This document shows positions 23,285 through 32,087 of a stretch of DNA of 55,890 bases, in pieces. The stretch's first letter is position 1; each line of letters begins with the position of its first letter. The notes beneath the pieces were generated by a model that saw only the letters and a program-made list of their open reading frames with translations, was not told the DNA's origin and ran no database searches. Position numbers and translations under genes: made by a program. The stretch spans positions 1 to 55,890 of the forward strand of contig JANZZL010000011.1 in NCBI GenBank assembly GCA_026419405.1, written 5' to 3'. This DNA is from Paracoccaceae bacterium (lineage in GTDB: Bacteria > Pseudomonadota > Alphaproteobacteria > Rhodobacterales > Rhodobacteraceae).

Positions 23285-23923
23285 ATGCCGCACGACGACT
23301 TCGCGGTCGAACCGGTGAGGGGCCTTCCCGAGGCCCTTCCGCCGGGCGAGGAGATCCTCTGGCAGGGCCGCCCGGACTGGTGGGCGCTCGCCAAGGAAGC
23401 GCTGGCGGTGCGCTGGGTGGCCGGCTACTTCGTCGTCTTCGCCCTCTGGCGCGCGGTGGTCGCCGGCGAGACGCAGCCCTTCTGGGAGGCGGTGCGGACC
23501 GGCTCGCCCTTCCTCGTGATGGGGGCGGTCGCCTGCGGGCTGCTCGTCCTGATCGCCTGGGTGCAGGCGCGGGCCACCGTCTACACGATCACCAACCGAC
23601 GGGTGGCGATGCGGATCGGCGCGGCGCTGACGATCACGCTGAACCTGCCCTACCGCTGGATCGGATCGGCCAGCCTCGCCCTCGGCAAGCGCGGAACCGG
23701 CACGATCGCGCTCTCGCTCCTGGGCACGACGCGGCTTTCCTACCTCAACACCTGGCCGCATGTCCGGCCCTGGCGGATGGCGCGCACCGAGCCGGCGCTG
23801 CGCTGCATCCCCGATGCGGCCCGGGTGGCGCGGATCCTCGCCGAGGCGGCCGAGACGCGGCTGGCCGAGCCGGTGATCGCGCGGGTCGAGGCCGCCGCCC
23901 CGGCGGCGGTGGCGGCGGAGTAG
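23285..23923 (+). CDS. puhB: Photosynthetic complex assembly protein PuhB
   Basis: 212 residues. A membrane factor needed for reaction-centre assembly. The N-terminal cytoplasmic part contains LPPGEEILWQGRPDW, the start of a bacterial PH-like domain. Two membrane spans follow (about 44-60 and 78-96), then the rest of the PH-like fold: ATVYTITNRRVAMRIGAALTITLNLPYRWI. The start at 23285 has GGAGGGG before it and follows puhA by 16 bases; puhC begins 5 bases after its stop. Its place after puhA is the same in Rhodobacter. Confidence 0.94.
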   Translation: MPHDDFAVEPVRGLPEALPPGEEILWQGRPDWWALAKEALAVRWVAGYFVVFALWRAVVAGETQPFWEAVRTGSPFLVMGAVACGLLVLIAWVQARATVYTITNRRVAMRIGAALTITLNLPYRWIGSASLALGKRGTGTIALSLLGTTRLSYLNTWPHVRPWRMARTEPALRCIPDAARVARILAEAAETRLAEPVIARVEAAAPAAVAAE

Positions 23924-23928
23924 CTCCG

Positions 23929-24396
23929 ATGGCGACCATGACCCCCCACGACCGCCTGCGGCAGCGCGACCGGGAGATGATCCCGAAGGTGCTGCTGCGC
24001 GCGATGTTCGCGCTGGTGCTCTCAAGCCTCGCCATCGTCACCTACGCCCGGCTGACCGACCGGCCGCTCGAGGCGGCGCCGCCGGCGGATGTCGCGGTGG
24101 CGAAGGAACGCCTGATCCTGCTCTACGGCGACATGTCCGGCTCGGCCCGGGTGCTCGACCCGAACGGCTCGCTGATCGCCGACCTGCCGCCCTCGGAAGG
24201 CGGCTTCATCTCCGGCGTCTGGCGGGTGCTCCAGCGGGTGCGCACGCAGCACCGCGTGGCGCTCGACGCGCCGGTCAGGCTGGTCCTGTGGCAGGACGGG
24301 CGGCTTTCGATCCTCGACGACACGACCGGATGGCGCGCCGAGCTGACCGGCTTCGGGGCCGACAACCTCGCCGCCTTCGCGCGCCTGCTGAACTGA
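23929..24396 (+). CDS. puhC: Photosynthetic complex assembly protein PuhC
   Basis: 155 residues. A single N-terminal membrane span (about residues 22-40, VLLRAMFALVLSSLAIVTYA) is followed by a periplasmic domain of about 110 residues with ILLYGDMSGSARVLDPNGSLIADL, typical of PuhC. In Rhodobacter capsulatus PuhC influences reaction-centre and LH1 organisation. Met4 (23938) is an alternative start. It follows puhB closely and precedes the small orf98 by 27 bases, with GGGGAG ahead of that gene. Confidence 0.92.
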   Translation: MATMTPHDRLRQRDREMIPKVLLRAMFALVLSSLAIVTYARLTDRPLEAAPPADVAVAKERLILLYGDMSGSARVLDPNGSLIADLPPSEGGFISGVWRVLQRVRTQHRVALDAPVRLVLWQDGRLSILDDTTGWRAELTGFGADNLAAFARLLN

Positions 24397-24423
24397 ACGA
24401 CACAACAACAAGGGGAGCCAAAG

Positions 24424-24720
24424 ATGGGACTGTTCACACGGGAGACGGAGACGGCGCCCTGCACCGTCGAGGTCTCGCACCGCTTCGAGAGCCTGCATGC
24501 GCATGTGCGCTTCGACAACGGCGCGGTCGTCCACCCCGGCGACGAGGTGCTCGTCCAGGGGCCGCCGGTGATGGCGCCCTACGGCGAGGTCGTGGTGGAG
24601 AAGCGCGTCGCCACGATCACGCGGGCGAGCGCGCTGGAACGGCTCTGGACCCGGCTGACCGGGGACTTCGAGTTCATGGAACTCTGCGAGTTCAGCTTCT
24701 CCGAGGAGGTCACGCTATGA
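24424..24720 (+). CDS. Small conserved-position protein between puhC and acsF, function unknown
   Basis: 98 residues, soluble, with no signal peptide or membrane span. Mostly beta-type sequence (VEVSHRFESLHAHVRFDNGAVVHPGDEVLVQGPP, then GEVVVEKRVATITRASALERLW) ending in an acidic EFMELCEFSFSEEVTL. No family is recognised with certainty; small ORFs in this position occur in other Rhodobacterales photosynthesis clusters. Its stop overlaps the acsF start by 4 bases (ATGA), so it is translationally coupled to the oxygen-dependent cyclase. An accessory role for AcsF is an inference from position only. Confidence 0.8.
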   Translation: MGLFTRETETAPCTVEVSHRFESLHAHVRFDNGAVVHPGDEVLVQGPPVMAPYGEVVVEKRVATITRASALERLWTRLTGDFEFMELCEFSFSEEVTL

Positions 24721-25844
24721 ACGTGCAGACCGCCCGACATACCGCCGACGCCACCACCGTGGAGGAGGGCCTCGCCATCCAGGAGCGCCAGGCCGTCATG
24801 GACAGCGAGGCGGCGACCGCCGTCGCCATGCAGAACACGCTGCTCACGCCGCGCTTCTACACCACCGACTTCGACAAGCTCGACGCGGTGGACGTGACCC
24901 CCGTGCGCAAGGATTGGGACGAGCTTCTGGCCGAGATGGAGCGCGACCCGAACCGGGGCCACTTCAAGAAGAACGCCGACTGGGACCACATCGACTGGGA
25001 GGGCATGGACCCCGAGCTCAGGAAGGAATTCATCGACTTCCTGATCTCCTCCTGCACGGCCGAGTTCTCGGGCTGCGTGCTCTACAAGGAGATGAAGCGG
25101 CGCGGCTCGAACAAGGACATCACGCAGCTCTTCGCCTACATGAGCCGCGACGAGGCGCGCCACGCGGGCTTCATCAACGACGCGCTGCGCGAGGCGGGGA
25201 TCGCCGTCAACCTCGGCTTCCTGACCAAGGCCAAGAAGTACACCTACTTCCAGCCGAAGTTCATCTACTACGCCACCTACCTCAGCGAGAAGATCGGCTA
25301 CGCGCGCTACATCACCATCTTCCGGCACCTCGAGAAGCATCCCGAGCACCGGTTCCACCCGATCTTCAAGTGGTTCCGGGAGTGGTGCAACGACGAGTTC
25401 CGCCACGGCGAGGCCTTCGCGCTGCTGATGAAGGCCGATCCGCGGCTGACGCGCGGCATCAACGTCTTCTGGATCAAGTTCTTCCTGACGGCCGTCTTCG
25501 CCACGATGTGGGTGCGCGACCACCAGCGCCCGGCGTTCCACGCCGCGCTCGGCGTCGATCCCTCCTGGTACGGGCAGGAGGTCTTCCGCAAGACCTCGGA
25601 GATCTCCAGGCAGGTCTTCCCGATCACGCTCGACATCGACCATCCGGCCTGGATCCCGACGCTGAACCGGCTCGAGCGGGCCAACCGGCGGATCGACGCC
25701 GCGCGCAAGGCGGGAGGGCCGGGCGGCTTCGTCGGGCGCATGCTCGGGTCTGCCCAGGCGGCGCTGGCCTTCCTGCGGCTGCTCGCGATCCCGGCGGTGC
25801 GCAACACGGTGCCGGCGAGCACGCGGCTCCAGCCGGCCTACTAG
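24717..25844 (+). CDS. acsF: Aerobic Mg-protoporphyrin IX monomethyl ester cyclase
   Basis: 375 residues. The diiron enzyme that forms the isocyclic ring E using O2. Two EXXH-type iron-binding motifs are visible: DEARHAGF (about 144) and DEFRHGEAF (about 225), with other acidic ligands in the preceding helices (AEFSGCVLYKEMKRR). The N-terminal core LLTPRFYTTDFDKLD is typical. It requires oxygen, so pigment synthesis from this cluster works aerobically; the anaerobic cyclase gene bchE is absent here. It overlaps the preceding small ORF by 4 bases and is followed by repeat copy C. Confidence 0.96.
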   Translation: MNVQTARHTADATTVEEGLAIQERQAVMDSEAATAVAMQNTLLTPRFYTTDFDKLDAVDVTPVRKDWDELLAEMERDPNRGHFKKNADWDHIDWEGMDPELRKEFIDFLISSCTAEFSGCVLYKEMKRRGSNKDITQLFAYMSRDEARHAGFINDALREAGIAVNLGFLTKAKKYTYFQPKFIYYATYLSEKIGYARYITIFRHLEKHPEHRFHPIFKWFREWCNDEFRHGEAFALLMKADPRLTRGINVFWIKFFLTAVFATMWVRDHQRPAFHAALGVDPSWYGQEVFRKTSEISRQVFPITLDIDHPAWIPTLNRLERANRRIDAARKAGGPGGFVGRMLGSAQAALAFLRLLAIPAVRNTVPASTRLQPAY

Positions 25845-25853
25845 CGGGAAGGG

Positions 25854-25910
25854 CCGGGGGGCTTCCCGCCCCCCGGACCCCCCGGGGCGGATTTGCGACA
25901 AGAGGAAGGA
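25854..25910 (+). repeat. Dispersed hairpin-tail repeat, copy C
   Basis: The stem CCGGGGGGC/GCCCCCCGG (25854-25862 with 25868-25876) is followed by a C/G run and the tail ATTTGCGACAAGAGGAAGGA (25891-25910). It fills the acsF-puhE gap, and its AGGAAGGA end is the Shine-Dalgarno sequence for the TTG start of puhE. Confidence 0.85.
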
Positions 25911-25916
25911 CCCGAC

Positions 25917-26711
25917 TTGGAGAGCCCCTGGATCGCCGCGCTGGTCGCGCTCTTCGCCTGGTGGTTCGCCACCGGGGCGATCCTCTGGGTGGTGCGCCAT
26001 GCCGACCGGACGGGCCTGCACCGGCTGGCGGTGCTGGCCGGCCTGCCGGTGCTGGCGCTGGGCGCGGCGGCCTTCGCCGTCTCGGCCCGGGCCGAGGGCG
26101 TGGCGATGGTCTATCTTGCCTTCGGCGCGGCGCTCGTGCTCTGGGGCTGGGCCGAGCTTGCCTTCCTGGCCGGGGTCATCACCGGGCCGAACACGCGGCC
26201 GCTCAGGCCCGGCGCGCCGGAATGGGAGCGGTTCCTGCGCGCCTGGGGCACGGTCGCCTACCACGAGATGCTGCTTGCGGCGATGCTGCTCGGGGCGGGC
26301 TGGGTGACGCTGGGCGCGCCGAACCGCTTCGGGTTCTGGACCTTCGCGGTGCTGTTCGTCGCCCGGATCTCGGCCAAGCTGAACCTCTACCTCGGCGTGC
26401 GCCGGATCAACACCGAGTTCCTGCCGAGCCCGCTCACCCATCTGCCCAGCCACTTCCGCATCAGCCGGATGAACTGGCTGTTCCCGATCTCGGTCACGGC
26501 GCTGTCCTTCGCGGTGGCCTGCTGGCTGGAACGGACCTGGTCCGCCGCGACCCCCGCCGAGGCGGCGGGCTTCGCGCTGCTCGCCGCGCTCACCGCGCTT
26601 GCCCTGCTCGAGCACTGGCTGATGGTCGTGCCGCTGCCCGATGCGAAACTCTGGCGCTGGATGCTGCCCGCGCCCGCCGACAAGACGAGGAAGGACGCCC
26701 ATGGACTATGA
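25917..26711 (+). CDS. puhE: Photosynthetic complex assembly protein PuhE
   Basis: 264 residues from the TTG at 25917, chosen because AGGAAGGA lies 6 bases upstream and [17 protein letters not shown] resembles the known PuhE N-terminus. Seven or eight hydrophobic segments. Conserved stretches include the soluble loop [25 protein letters not shown] and [31 protein letters not shown]. In Rhodobacter capsulatus PuhE affects bacteriochlorophyll production and reaction-centre assembly. Its last 11 bases overlap hemA. Confidence 0.9.
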   Translation: MESPWIAALVALFAWWFATGAILWVVRHADRTGLHRLAVLAGLPVLALGAAAFAVSARAEGVAMVYLAFGAALVLWGWAELAFLAGVITGPNTRPLRPGAPEWERFLRAWGTVAYHEMLLAAMLLGAGWVTLGAPNRFGFWTFAVLFVARISAKLNLYLGVRRINTEFLPSPLTHLPSHFRISRMNWLFPISVTALSFAVACWLERTWSAATPAEAAGFALLAALTALALLEHWLMVVPLPDAKLWRWMLPAPADKTRKDAHGL

Positions 26712-27915
26712 CGCCCTGTTCCAGGAGCAGCTCGATGCGCTGAAGCGCGAGGGCAACTACCGGATCTTCGCCGACATGGAGCGCCGCTGCGGCGCCTTCC
26801 CGAAGGCCGACAACCACTGCGCCAGGGGCCGGCGCGAGGTCACGGTCTGGTGCTCGAACGACTACCTGGGCATGGGCCAGCACCCCAAGGTCGTCGCGGC
26901 GATGATCGAGGCGGTGCGCGCCCACGGCACCGGCGCGGGGGGCACGCGCAACATCTCGGGCAACACGGTGCAGCACCGCGTGCTCGAGGCCGAGCTTGCC
27001 GACCTGCACGGCAAGGAGGCGGCGCTGCTGTTCACCTCGGGCTACGTCTCGAACTGGGCGTCGCTCTCGACGCTCGGCGCGCGGCTTCCCGGCGCGGTGA
27101 TCCTGTCGGATGCGCTCAATCACGCCAGCATGATCGAGGGCATCCGCCATGCCCGCTGCGAGAAGGTGATCTGGCGGCACAACGACCCCGCCGACCTCGA
27201 CCGCCGGCTTGCCGCGATCGCCCCGGAGCGGCCGAAGATCGTGGCCTTCGAGAGCGTCTACTCGATGGACGGCGACATCGCGCCGATCGCCGAGATCGTC
27301 GAGGTCGCCGAGCGGCACGGCGCGATGACCTATCTCGACGAGGTGCATGCAGTGGGCATGTACGGGCCGCGCGGCGGCGGGGTGGCGGAGGAACTGGGGC
27401 TGATGGACCGTATCACCCTGATCGAGGGCACGCTCGGCAAGGCCTTCGGCTGCATGGGCGGCTACATCGCCGGCTCGGCCGCGCTGGTGGACTTCATCCG
27501 CTCCTTCGCCTCGGGCTTCATCTTCTCGACCGCGCTGCCCCCGGCAATCGCCGCCGCGGCGACCGCCTCGATCCGGCACCTGAAGGAAAGCCGGGTGGAG
27601 CGGGCGCGCCAGAAGCGCCAGGTGGCGAAACTCCGCGCGGCGCTCGACCGGGTGGGCATCCCGCACCTGCCGAACCCCAGCCACATCATCCCGGTGATGA
27701 TCAAGGATCCGGTGAAGTGCCGCGAGATCTCCGACATCCTCATGGACCGCTACGGAATCTACGTGCAGCCGATCAACTACCCCACGGTGCCGAAGGGGAC
27801 CGAACGGCTCAGGATCACGCCGGGGCCGCTGCACTCGGATGCCGACATCGAGCACCTCGTGGGCGCGCTCTCCGACCTCTGGAGACATTGCGCGCTTTCC
27901 CGCGCCGTGGCATGA
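26701..27915 (+). CDS. hemA: 5-aminolevulinate synthase
   Basis: 404 residues, the normal length. The PLP enzyme condensing glycine and succinyl-CoA, the first committed step of tetrapyrrole synthesis in alphaproteobacteria. Key blocks are the N-terminal [23 protein letters not shown], the glycine-rich [27 protein letters not shown], and the PLP lysine in [14 protein letters not shown]. The start inside the puhE end couples precursor supply to the photosynthesis operon. Rhodobacter species usually also have a second synthase, hemT; none is in the window. Confidence 0.97.
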   Translation: MDYDALFQEQLDALKREGNYRIFADMERRCGAFPKADNHCARGRREVTVWCSNDYLGMGQHPKVVAAMIEAVRAHGTGAGGTRNISGNTVQHRVLEAELADLHGKEAALLFTSGYVSNWASLSTLGARLPGAVILSDALNHASMIEGIRHARCEKVIWRHNDPADLDRRLAAIAPERPKIVAFESVYSMDGDIAPIAEIVEVAERHGAMTYLDEVHAVGMYGPRGGGVAEELGLMDRITLIEGTLGKAFGCMGGYIAGSAALVDFIRSFASGFIFSTALPPAIAAAATASIRHLKESRVERARQKRQVAKLRAALDRVGIPHLPNPSHIIPVMIKDPVKCREISDILMDRYGIYVQPINYPTVPKGTERLRITPGPLHSDADIEHLVGALSDLWRHCALSRAVA

Positions 27916-27938
27916 CCCGGCGGCAAACTCGCGCGGAA

Positions 27939-27969
27939 TTGACGTCCGCGCCTGCGCGCTAGGTATACG
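27939..27969 (+). promoter_or_regulatory. Possible promoter of cycA
   Basis: TTGACG (27939-27944) and TATACG (27964-27969) with a 19-base spacer lie in the hemA-cycA gap, 35 bases before the cycA ATG. The spacing is longer than ideal. No TGT-N12-ACA palindrome was found here. Confidence 0.4.
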
Positions 27970-28003
27970 GTCCGCCCAACGCATCTCTGAAAGGGAGCAG
28001 ACG

Positions 28004-28495
28004 ATGAAGTTCAAGATTGCCGCCGCCGCGGTCCTGCTTGCCGCGGGTCCCGCCTTCGCGCAGGAGCTGCCGAAGACGGACATCGTGCCGACCGGCGATG
28101 TGGCCGCGGGCGAGGCGGCGTTCCGCCAGTGCGCCACCTGCCACGTCGTGGTGAACCCCGCTGGCGAGACCCTGGCGGGCCGGGCGGCCAAGACCGGCCC
28201 GAACCTCTACGGCGTCGTCGGCCGCGTCGCCGGCAGGGTGCCGGACTTCCGCTATTCCGAGGCGCTGAAGGCCGCGGGCGAGAAGGGCAAGGTCTACGAC
28301 GAGGCGACCTTCGTCGCCTACGTCCAGGACCCCACGGGCTTCCTGCGCGAGTTCCTCGGCGATCCCTCGGCCAGGGGCAACATGACCTTCAAGGTGCGCA
28401 AGGAGGAGGACGCGGTGAACCTCTACGCCTACCTCCATTCGCTCTCGAATGGCGAGATCTGGCCGGCCGAGGCCGCGCCCGCCGCGTCGAACTGA
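28004..28495 (+). CDS. cycA: Cytochrome c2
   Basis: 163 residues including a signal peptide (MKFKIAAAAVLLAAGPAFA/QE). Periplasmic electron carrier that re-reduces the photo-oxidised reaction centre and links it to the bc1 complex and oxidase. Haem attachment is C43-A-T-C46-H47 (FRQCATCHVVV). The likely sixth ligand is Met127 in ARGNMTFKV, and the family's TGPNLYGVVGRVAG loop is present. AAGGGAG precedes the ATG. It is convergent with bchO, with a hairpin between them. Confidence 0.95.
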   Translation: MKFKIAAAAVLLAAGPAFAQELPKTDIVPTGDVAAGEAAFRQCATCHVVVNPAGETLAGRAAKTGPNLYGVVGRVAGRVPDFRYSEALKAAGEKGKVYDEATFVAYVQDPTGFLREFLGDPSARGNMTFKVRKEEDAVNLYAYLHSLSNGEIWPAEAAPAASN

Positions 28496-28524
28496 CGCCG
28501 CGACGCCTGACCGGGTGACGGGCC

Positions 28525-28545
28525 GCGGGGCGGATTTCGCCCCGC
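28525..28545. terminator. Hairpin between convergent cycA and bchO
   Basis: A perfect 8-base-pair stem, GCGGGGCG (28525-28532) with CGCCCCGC (28538-28545), and the loop GATTT. It sits between the two converging stop codons and could end transcription from both sides; no long T-run is present. Confidence 0.55.
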
Positions 28546-28558
28546 CGCCGCCGCCGTC

Positions 28559-29419
28559 TCACGCCTCGGGCAGAACCTGCCGCGCGAAGGCGCGGATGTG
28601 ACCCGCCACCACGCCGGGCGCTTCCTCGTGCGCGAGGTGTCCGAGCCCGGCGAGGTGGATGACGCGGGCCTGCGGGAGCAGCCGCGCGGCCGCGTCCGAG
28701 GTCTCGGGCGGCACCGCCCGGTCGCCCTCGGCAGCCAGCAGCAGCACCGGCAGGTCGAGCCTGGGCAGGTCGGCCAGCAGGGTGTCGAGCGACCACTGGG
28801 CCATCATCGCCAGCGTGCCGTCCACATGCGCCGGGTCGGAAACCAGGCGGCGGTAGAGCGCGACGGTCTCGGCATCCGGCACGCTCCCGGTGCCGCGCAG
28901 CAGCGCGCGGACCGAGGCTTCGCCCGAGGACAGCCGCGCGAAGGCATGCGCGGTGAAGGGGTTGAGCGCGAGCAGCTTCGCCAGCGCCGGGAACAGCCAG
29001 CCCGCCATGCCCCGGAACCGTCCGAGCGCCGCGTTGATCCCCACGACGCCCTTCGGCGGCGGTTGCAGCATTCCGGCAAGCCGCAGCGCGATCGCCGCAC
29101 CGGCGGAATGGCCGACGATGATCTCGGGCGCGATCCGCTCCTGCGCCAGCAGCCGGGCGAGATCCTCGGCCATCGGCTCCAGCCCCTGGCGCTGGCGGGT
29201 GCCGAGCCGGGTCAGGGCATGCCCGGGCAGGTCCACGGCGACGACGCGGAAATCGCGGGCCAGCTCGGGCATGAGGTCGCGGAAGCTCATCGTGCCGCCG
29301 CCGGCCCCGTGGATCAGCAGGACGGTCGGGCCCTTGCCCATCTCCTGCAGGTGCCAGCGGTGCGGGCGGCTGTCCACGAAGCGCGAGGACCGCGCGTTGG
29401 GCCAGCCCTCCCAGTCCAT
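28559..29419 (-). CDS. bchO: Alpha/beta-hydrolase of the Mg-chelatase cluster
   Basis: 286 residues. An alpha/beta-hydrolase fold protein regularly encoded after bchI and bchD; its exact role in Mg-porphyrin synthesis is not established. Visible features are the oxyanion strand VLLIHGAGGGTMSFRDLMP, the nucleophile elbow VGHSAGAAIAL, and the acid/His part LPQARVIHLAGLGHLAHEEAP. The N-terminal MDWEGWPN is typical of BchO. The ATG is 2 bases from the end of bchD on the same strand, so it is probably translated with bchD. Confidence 0.93.
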   Translation of the reverse strand: MDWEGWPNARSSRFVDSRPHRWHLQEMGKGPTVLLIHGAGGGTMSFRDLMPELARDFRVVAVDLPGHALTRLGTRQRQGLEPMAEDLARLLAQERIAPEIIVGHSAGAAIALRLAGMLQPPPKGVVGINAALGRFRGMAGWLFPALAKLLALNPFTAHAFARLSSGEASVRALLRGTGSVPDAETVALYRRLVSDPAHVDGTLAMMAQWSLDTLLADLPRLDLPVLLLAAEGDRAVPPETSDAAARLLPQARVIHLAGLGHLAHEEAPGVVAGHIRAFARQVLPEA

Positions 29420-29421
29420 CC

Positions 29422-31086
29422 TCAGCCCCCGAGCGCGGTGCTGACGGCGGCAGAGAGCCGCCGCGCGTCGGCGCGCGGCAGCGGCAGGTAGGGCGCATCG
29501 AGCACCTGCGCCAGCGTGGCGAGCGCGCGCTCGGGGCGCAGGCCCATGTCGATGACCAGCGCGGGCACGCCGGAGGCGCGCAACGCGCGGGCGAGGGCGA
29601 TCGCATCCTCGGCCGCCGCCGTCCGGTCGGCACGCCCGTCGAGCGCAATGTTGGCGCGCCCGTCGGTCAGCAGCACCGCCGTCGGCGTCATGCCGCGCCG
29701 GCGCGCGCCCTCGGCCACCTCCAGCGCCGCCTTGAGGCCCGCGGCGAGCGGCGTCGCCCCGCCGCCGGGAAGCGCGGCGAGGCGGCGCTTGGTCTGGACG
29801 AGCGAGCGGGTCGGCGGCAGCAGCAGCTCGGCCCCCGTGCCGCGGAAGGCGATGAGCGCCACATGGTCGCGCCGCGCATAGGCCTCGGCGAGCAGCAGTT
29901 CCACCGCGCCCTTGGCCTCGCCCAGCCGGGCGAGCGCGGCCGAGCCCGAGGCATCGACGACGAACACGATGAGCCGGTCCGACCGTTCCTCGTAGCGCTT
30001 GGTGCGAAAGTCGGCCGGGCGGACCTGGAGGCCCTCGCGCCCCGGCGCCGCCTCGCGGCGCAACGCCTGCCAGGGCGCCGCGGCGCGCAACGTGGCGACC
30101 AGGTCGATGCGCTGCGTGCCATCGGGCCGCCCCTCGCGCGGCGGGGCGGGCCGCCCGCGCCGGTTGCCTTTCCGGGTGGCGCCGCTGCCGGAGCCGCCGC
30201 CGGCCCGGACGGCCCGGCCCTCGGCGAGCCGGGCCAGCGCACCGGGAGGCAGGGCCGCCTTCACCGCCGCCAGCAGGATCTCGTCCGGCAGCCGCGGCGC
30301 CTCGGCCGCGCCCTCGCCCTCGCCCTGCTCCGGCGGCGCGGGCGGCGGCTCGGGTGGGGCTTCGGCCCCGGTCTCCGGCAGGACGGTGGCGCGCGGGGCC
30401 AGCACCAGCTCGGCGGCGGCCCGCAGGTCGTCGGGGCCCATGTCGCGGCCGTGCAGCGCCGCGTGGCCGCGTGCCGCGCGCAGCGCCAGCAGCGGCGCGC
30501 GCAGGCTGCCGATCCCGAGGCGATGGGCCACCCGCGCCAGGTCGGCGAGCGCCTCGGCCGGCGCCCGCACCGCCGCCAGCCGGCCGCGTGCCGCCGCCGC
30601 CTCGCGCTCGGGCACCGGTTCCGGGGCCTCGGCCAGGGCGATGCCGTCGAGGTCGATGCGGAAGGCCAGCCGGTCGGCCAGCGCCGGGGCCAGCGCCTCG
30701 TCCTCGGCCGCGCCCTCGTCGAGGCAGATCAGGCAATGGCCGGCGCGCGCATCGAGCGCCTGCGCCAGCCGCGCGGCAAGGCCCGGCGGCGCGCGTTCGG
30801 CCATCGGCAGCACGAGGGCCGAGGCCGTGCCGAGCAGGCCGTCCGTCCGCAGCACCCGGCCCGCGGCCAGCGTCGCGGCAAGGTCCAGCCCGCCGTAGAG
30901 CTGCGTGTCGGCGACCGCGGGGTGCAGCCGGCGGAGCGGCAGCGGCAGGGCGGAGAGCGCCGCCACCAGCCGGTCGCGCACCGGCGAGGGCCGGGCCCGC
31001 AGCCAGAGCCCGCCCAGCCCGCAGGGATCCACCGCCAGCAGCGACAGCGCCAGCCGCGCCCGCACCCAGGCGGGGTGTTCGCTCAC
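29422..31086 (-). CDS. bchD: Magnesium chelatase subunit D
   Basis: 554 residues from a GTG at 31086 that overlaps the bchI stop (GTGA). It forms the double AAA ring with BchI that drives Mg insertion by BchH. The N-terminal AAA-like half lacks a good Walker A, as usual for BchD. A Pro- and Glu-rich linker (PPEPPPAPPEQGEGEG, about residues 241-256) leads to a C-terminal integrin-I domain with the MIDAS motif VVDASGSAA and the later TDGRANI. Between these is a basic stretch (RKGNRRGRPAPPREGRP). Confidence 0.95.
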   Translation of the reverse strand: MSEHPAWVRARLALSLLAVDPCGLGGLWLRARPSPVRDRLVAALSALPLPLRRLHPAVADTQLYGGLDLAATLAAGRVLRTDGLLGTASALVLPMAERAPPGLAARLAQALDARAGHCLICLDEGAAEDEALAPALADRLAFRIDLDGIALAEAPEPVPEREAAAARGRLAAVRAPAEALADLARVAHRLGIGSLRAPLLALRAARGHAALHGRDMGPDDLRAAAELVLAPRATVLPETGAEAPPEPPPAPPEQGEGEGAAEAPRLPDEILLAAVKAALPPGALARLAEGRAVRAGGGSGSGATRKGNRRGRPAPPREGRPDGTQRIDLVATLRAAAPWQALRREAAPGREGLQVRPADFRTKRYEERSDRLIVFVVDASGSAALARLGEAKGAVELLLAEAYARRDHVALIAFRGTGAELLLPPTRSLVQTKRRLAALPGGGATPLAAGLKAALEVAEGARRRGMTPTAVLLTDGRANIALDGRADRTAAAEDAIALARALRASGVPALVIDMGLRPERALATLAQVLDAPYLPLPRADARRLSAAVSTALGG

Positions 31087-32087
31087 CCCAGGACCTCCTC
31101 GACGATCCGCAGCACGCGCGCGGTGCTGCCGGCCTCGTCGAGCGGGTCGCGCCGCAGGCGGTGGCGCAGCGCCGAGGGCGCGACGCGGCGGATGTGCCGC
31201 CGCTCCACCCGCTCGGCGCCCTCGAAGGCGGCAAGCGCCCGCGCGGCGCGCAGAAGCGTCAGCTCGCCCCTCAGCCCGTCGGAGCCGAGTGCCACGCAGA
31301 GTTCGGCGCAGTCGGTCAGCGCCGCCTCGGGCGTGGCCAGCGCCGGCAGCGCCGCGCGGGCGGCGAGGATGCGGTTCCTCAGCTTGGTGTCCTCGCCCTT
31401 CCAGCGCCGCAGGAAGCGCGCGCCGTCGGTCTCGTAGGCGTCGCGGCGGCGGACGACCTCGACCCGCTCGGCGATGTCCTTCGGCGAGCCGACCTCGACC
31501 GACAGGCCGAAGCGGTCGAGCAGCTGCGGCCGCAGCTCGCCCTCCTCGGGGTTGCCCGAGCCCACCAGCACGAAGCGCGCCGGGTGGCGGATCGAGAGCC
31601 CCTCGCGCTCGACCACGTTCTCGCCCGACTGCGCCACGTCGAGCAGGAGGTCCACGATGTGGTCCTCGAGCAGGTTCACCTCGTCGATGTAGAGATAGCC
31701 CCGGTTGGCGCGCGCCAGCAGCCCGGGCTCGAAGGCCTTCTCGCCGCGCGTCAGCGCCCGCTCGATGTCGAGCGCGCCCACCACCCGGTCCTCGGTCACG
31801 CCGAGCGGCAGGTCCACCACCGGGGTGGGCTTGGTGACGATGCGGGTCGAGCCGACCGTCGCCCAGGGCGGGCAGTCCTCGAGCCGCTCGGAGTTGACCG
31901 GGCAGCCCTCCACCGCCCGGATCGGCGGCAGCAGCGCGGCGAGCGCGCGCACTGCGGTCGACTTGCCGGTGCCGCGGTCGCCGAAGACCAGAACCCCGCC
32001 GATGCGCGGGTCGATCGCGGTCAGGATCATGGCGGTCTTCATCTCGTCCTGGCCGACGATTGCCGAGAACGGGAAGGGGTGCGTCAT
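31083..32087 (-). CDS. bchI: Magnesium chelatase ATPase subunit I
   Basis: 334 residues. The AAA+ ATPase motor of Mg chelatase. Walker A is GDRGTGKST (about 36), Walker B is YLYIDEVNLL, sensor 1 is VGSGNPEEGE, and an arginine finger lies in RPQLLDRFGL. The typical long insertions CPPWATVGSTRIVTKPTPVVDLPLGVTEDRVVG are present. The start overlaps the crtA stop by 4 bases, so crtA, bchI, bchD and bchO form one coupled operon controlled from the crtA-crtI region. Confidence 0.97.
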   Translation of the reverse strand: MTHPFPFSAIVGQDEMKTAMILTAIDPRIGGVLVFGDRGTGKSTAVRALAALLPPIRAVEGCPVNSERLEDCPPWATVGSTRIVTKPTPVVDLPLGVTEDRVVGALDIERALTRGEKAFEPGLLARANRGYLYIDEVNLLEDHIVDLLLDVAQSGENVVEREGLSIRHPARFVLVGSGNPEEGELRPQLLDRFGLSVEVGSPKDIAERVEVVRRRDAYETDGARFLRRWKGEDTKLRNRILAARAALPALATPEAALTDCAELCVALGSDGLRGELTLLRAARALAAFEGAERVERRHIRRVAPSALRHRLRRDPLDEAGSTARVLRIVEEVLG

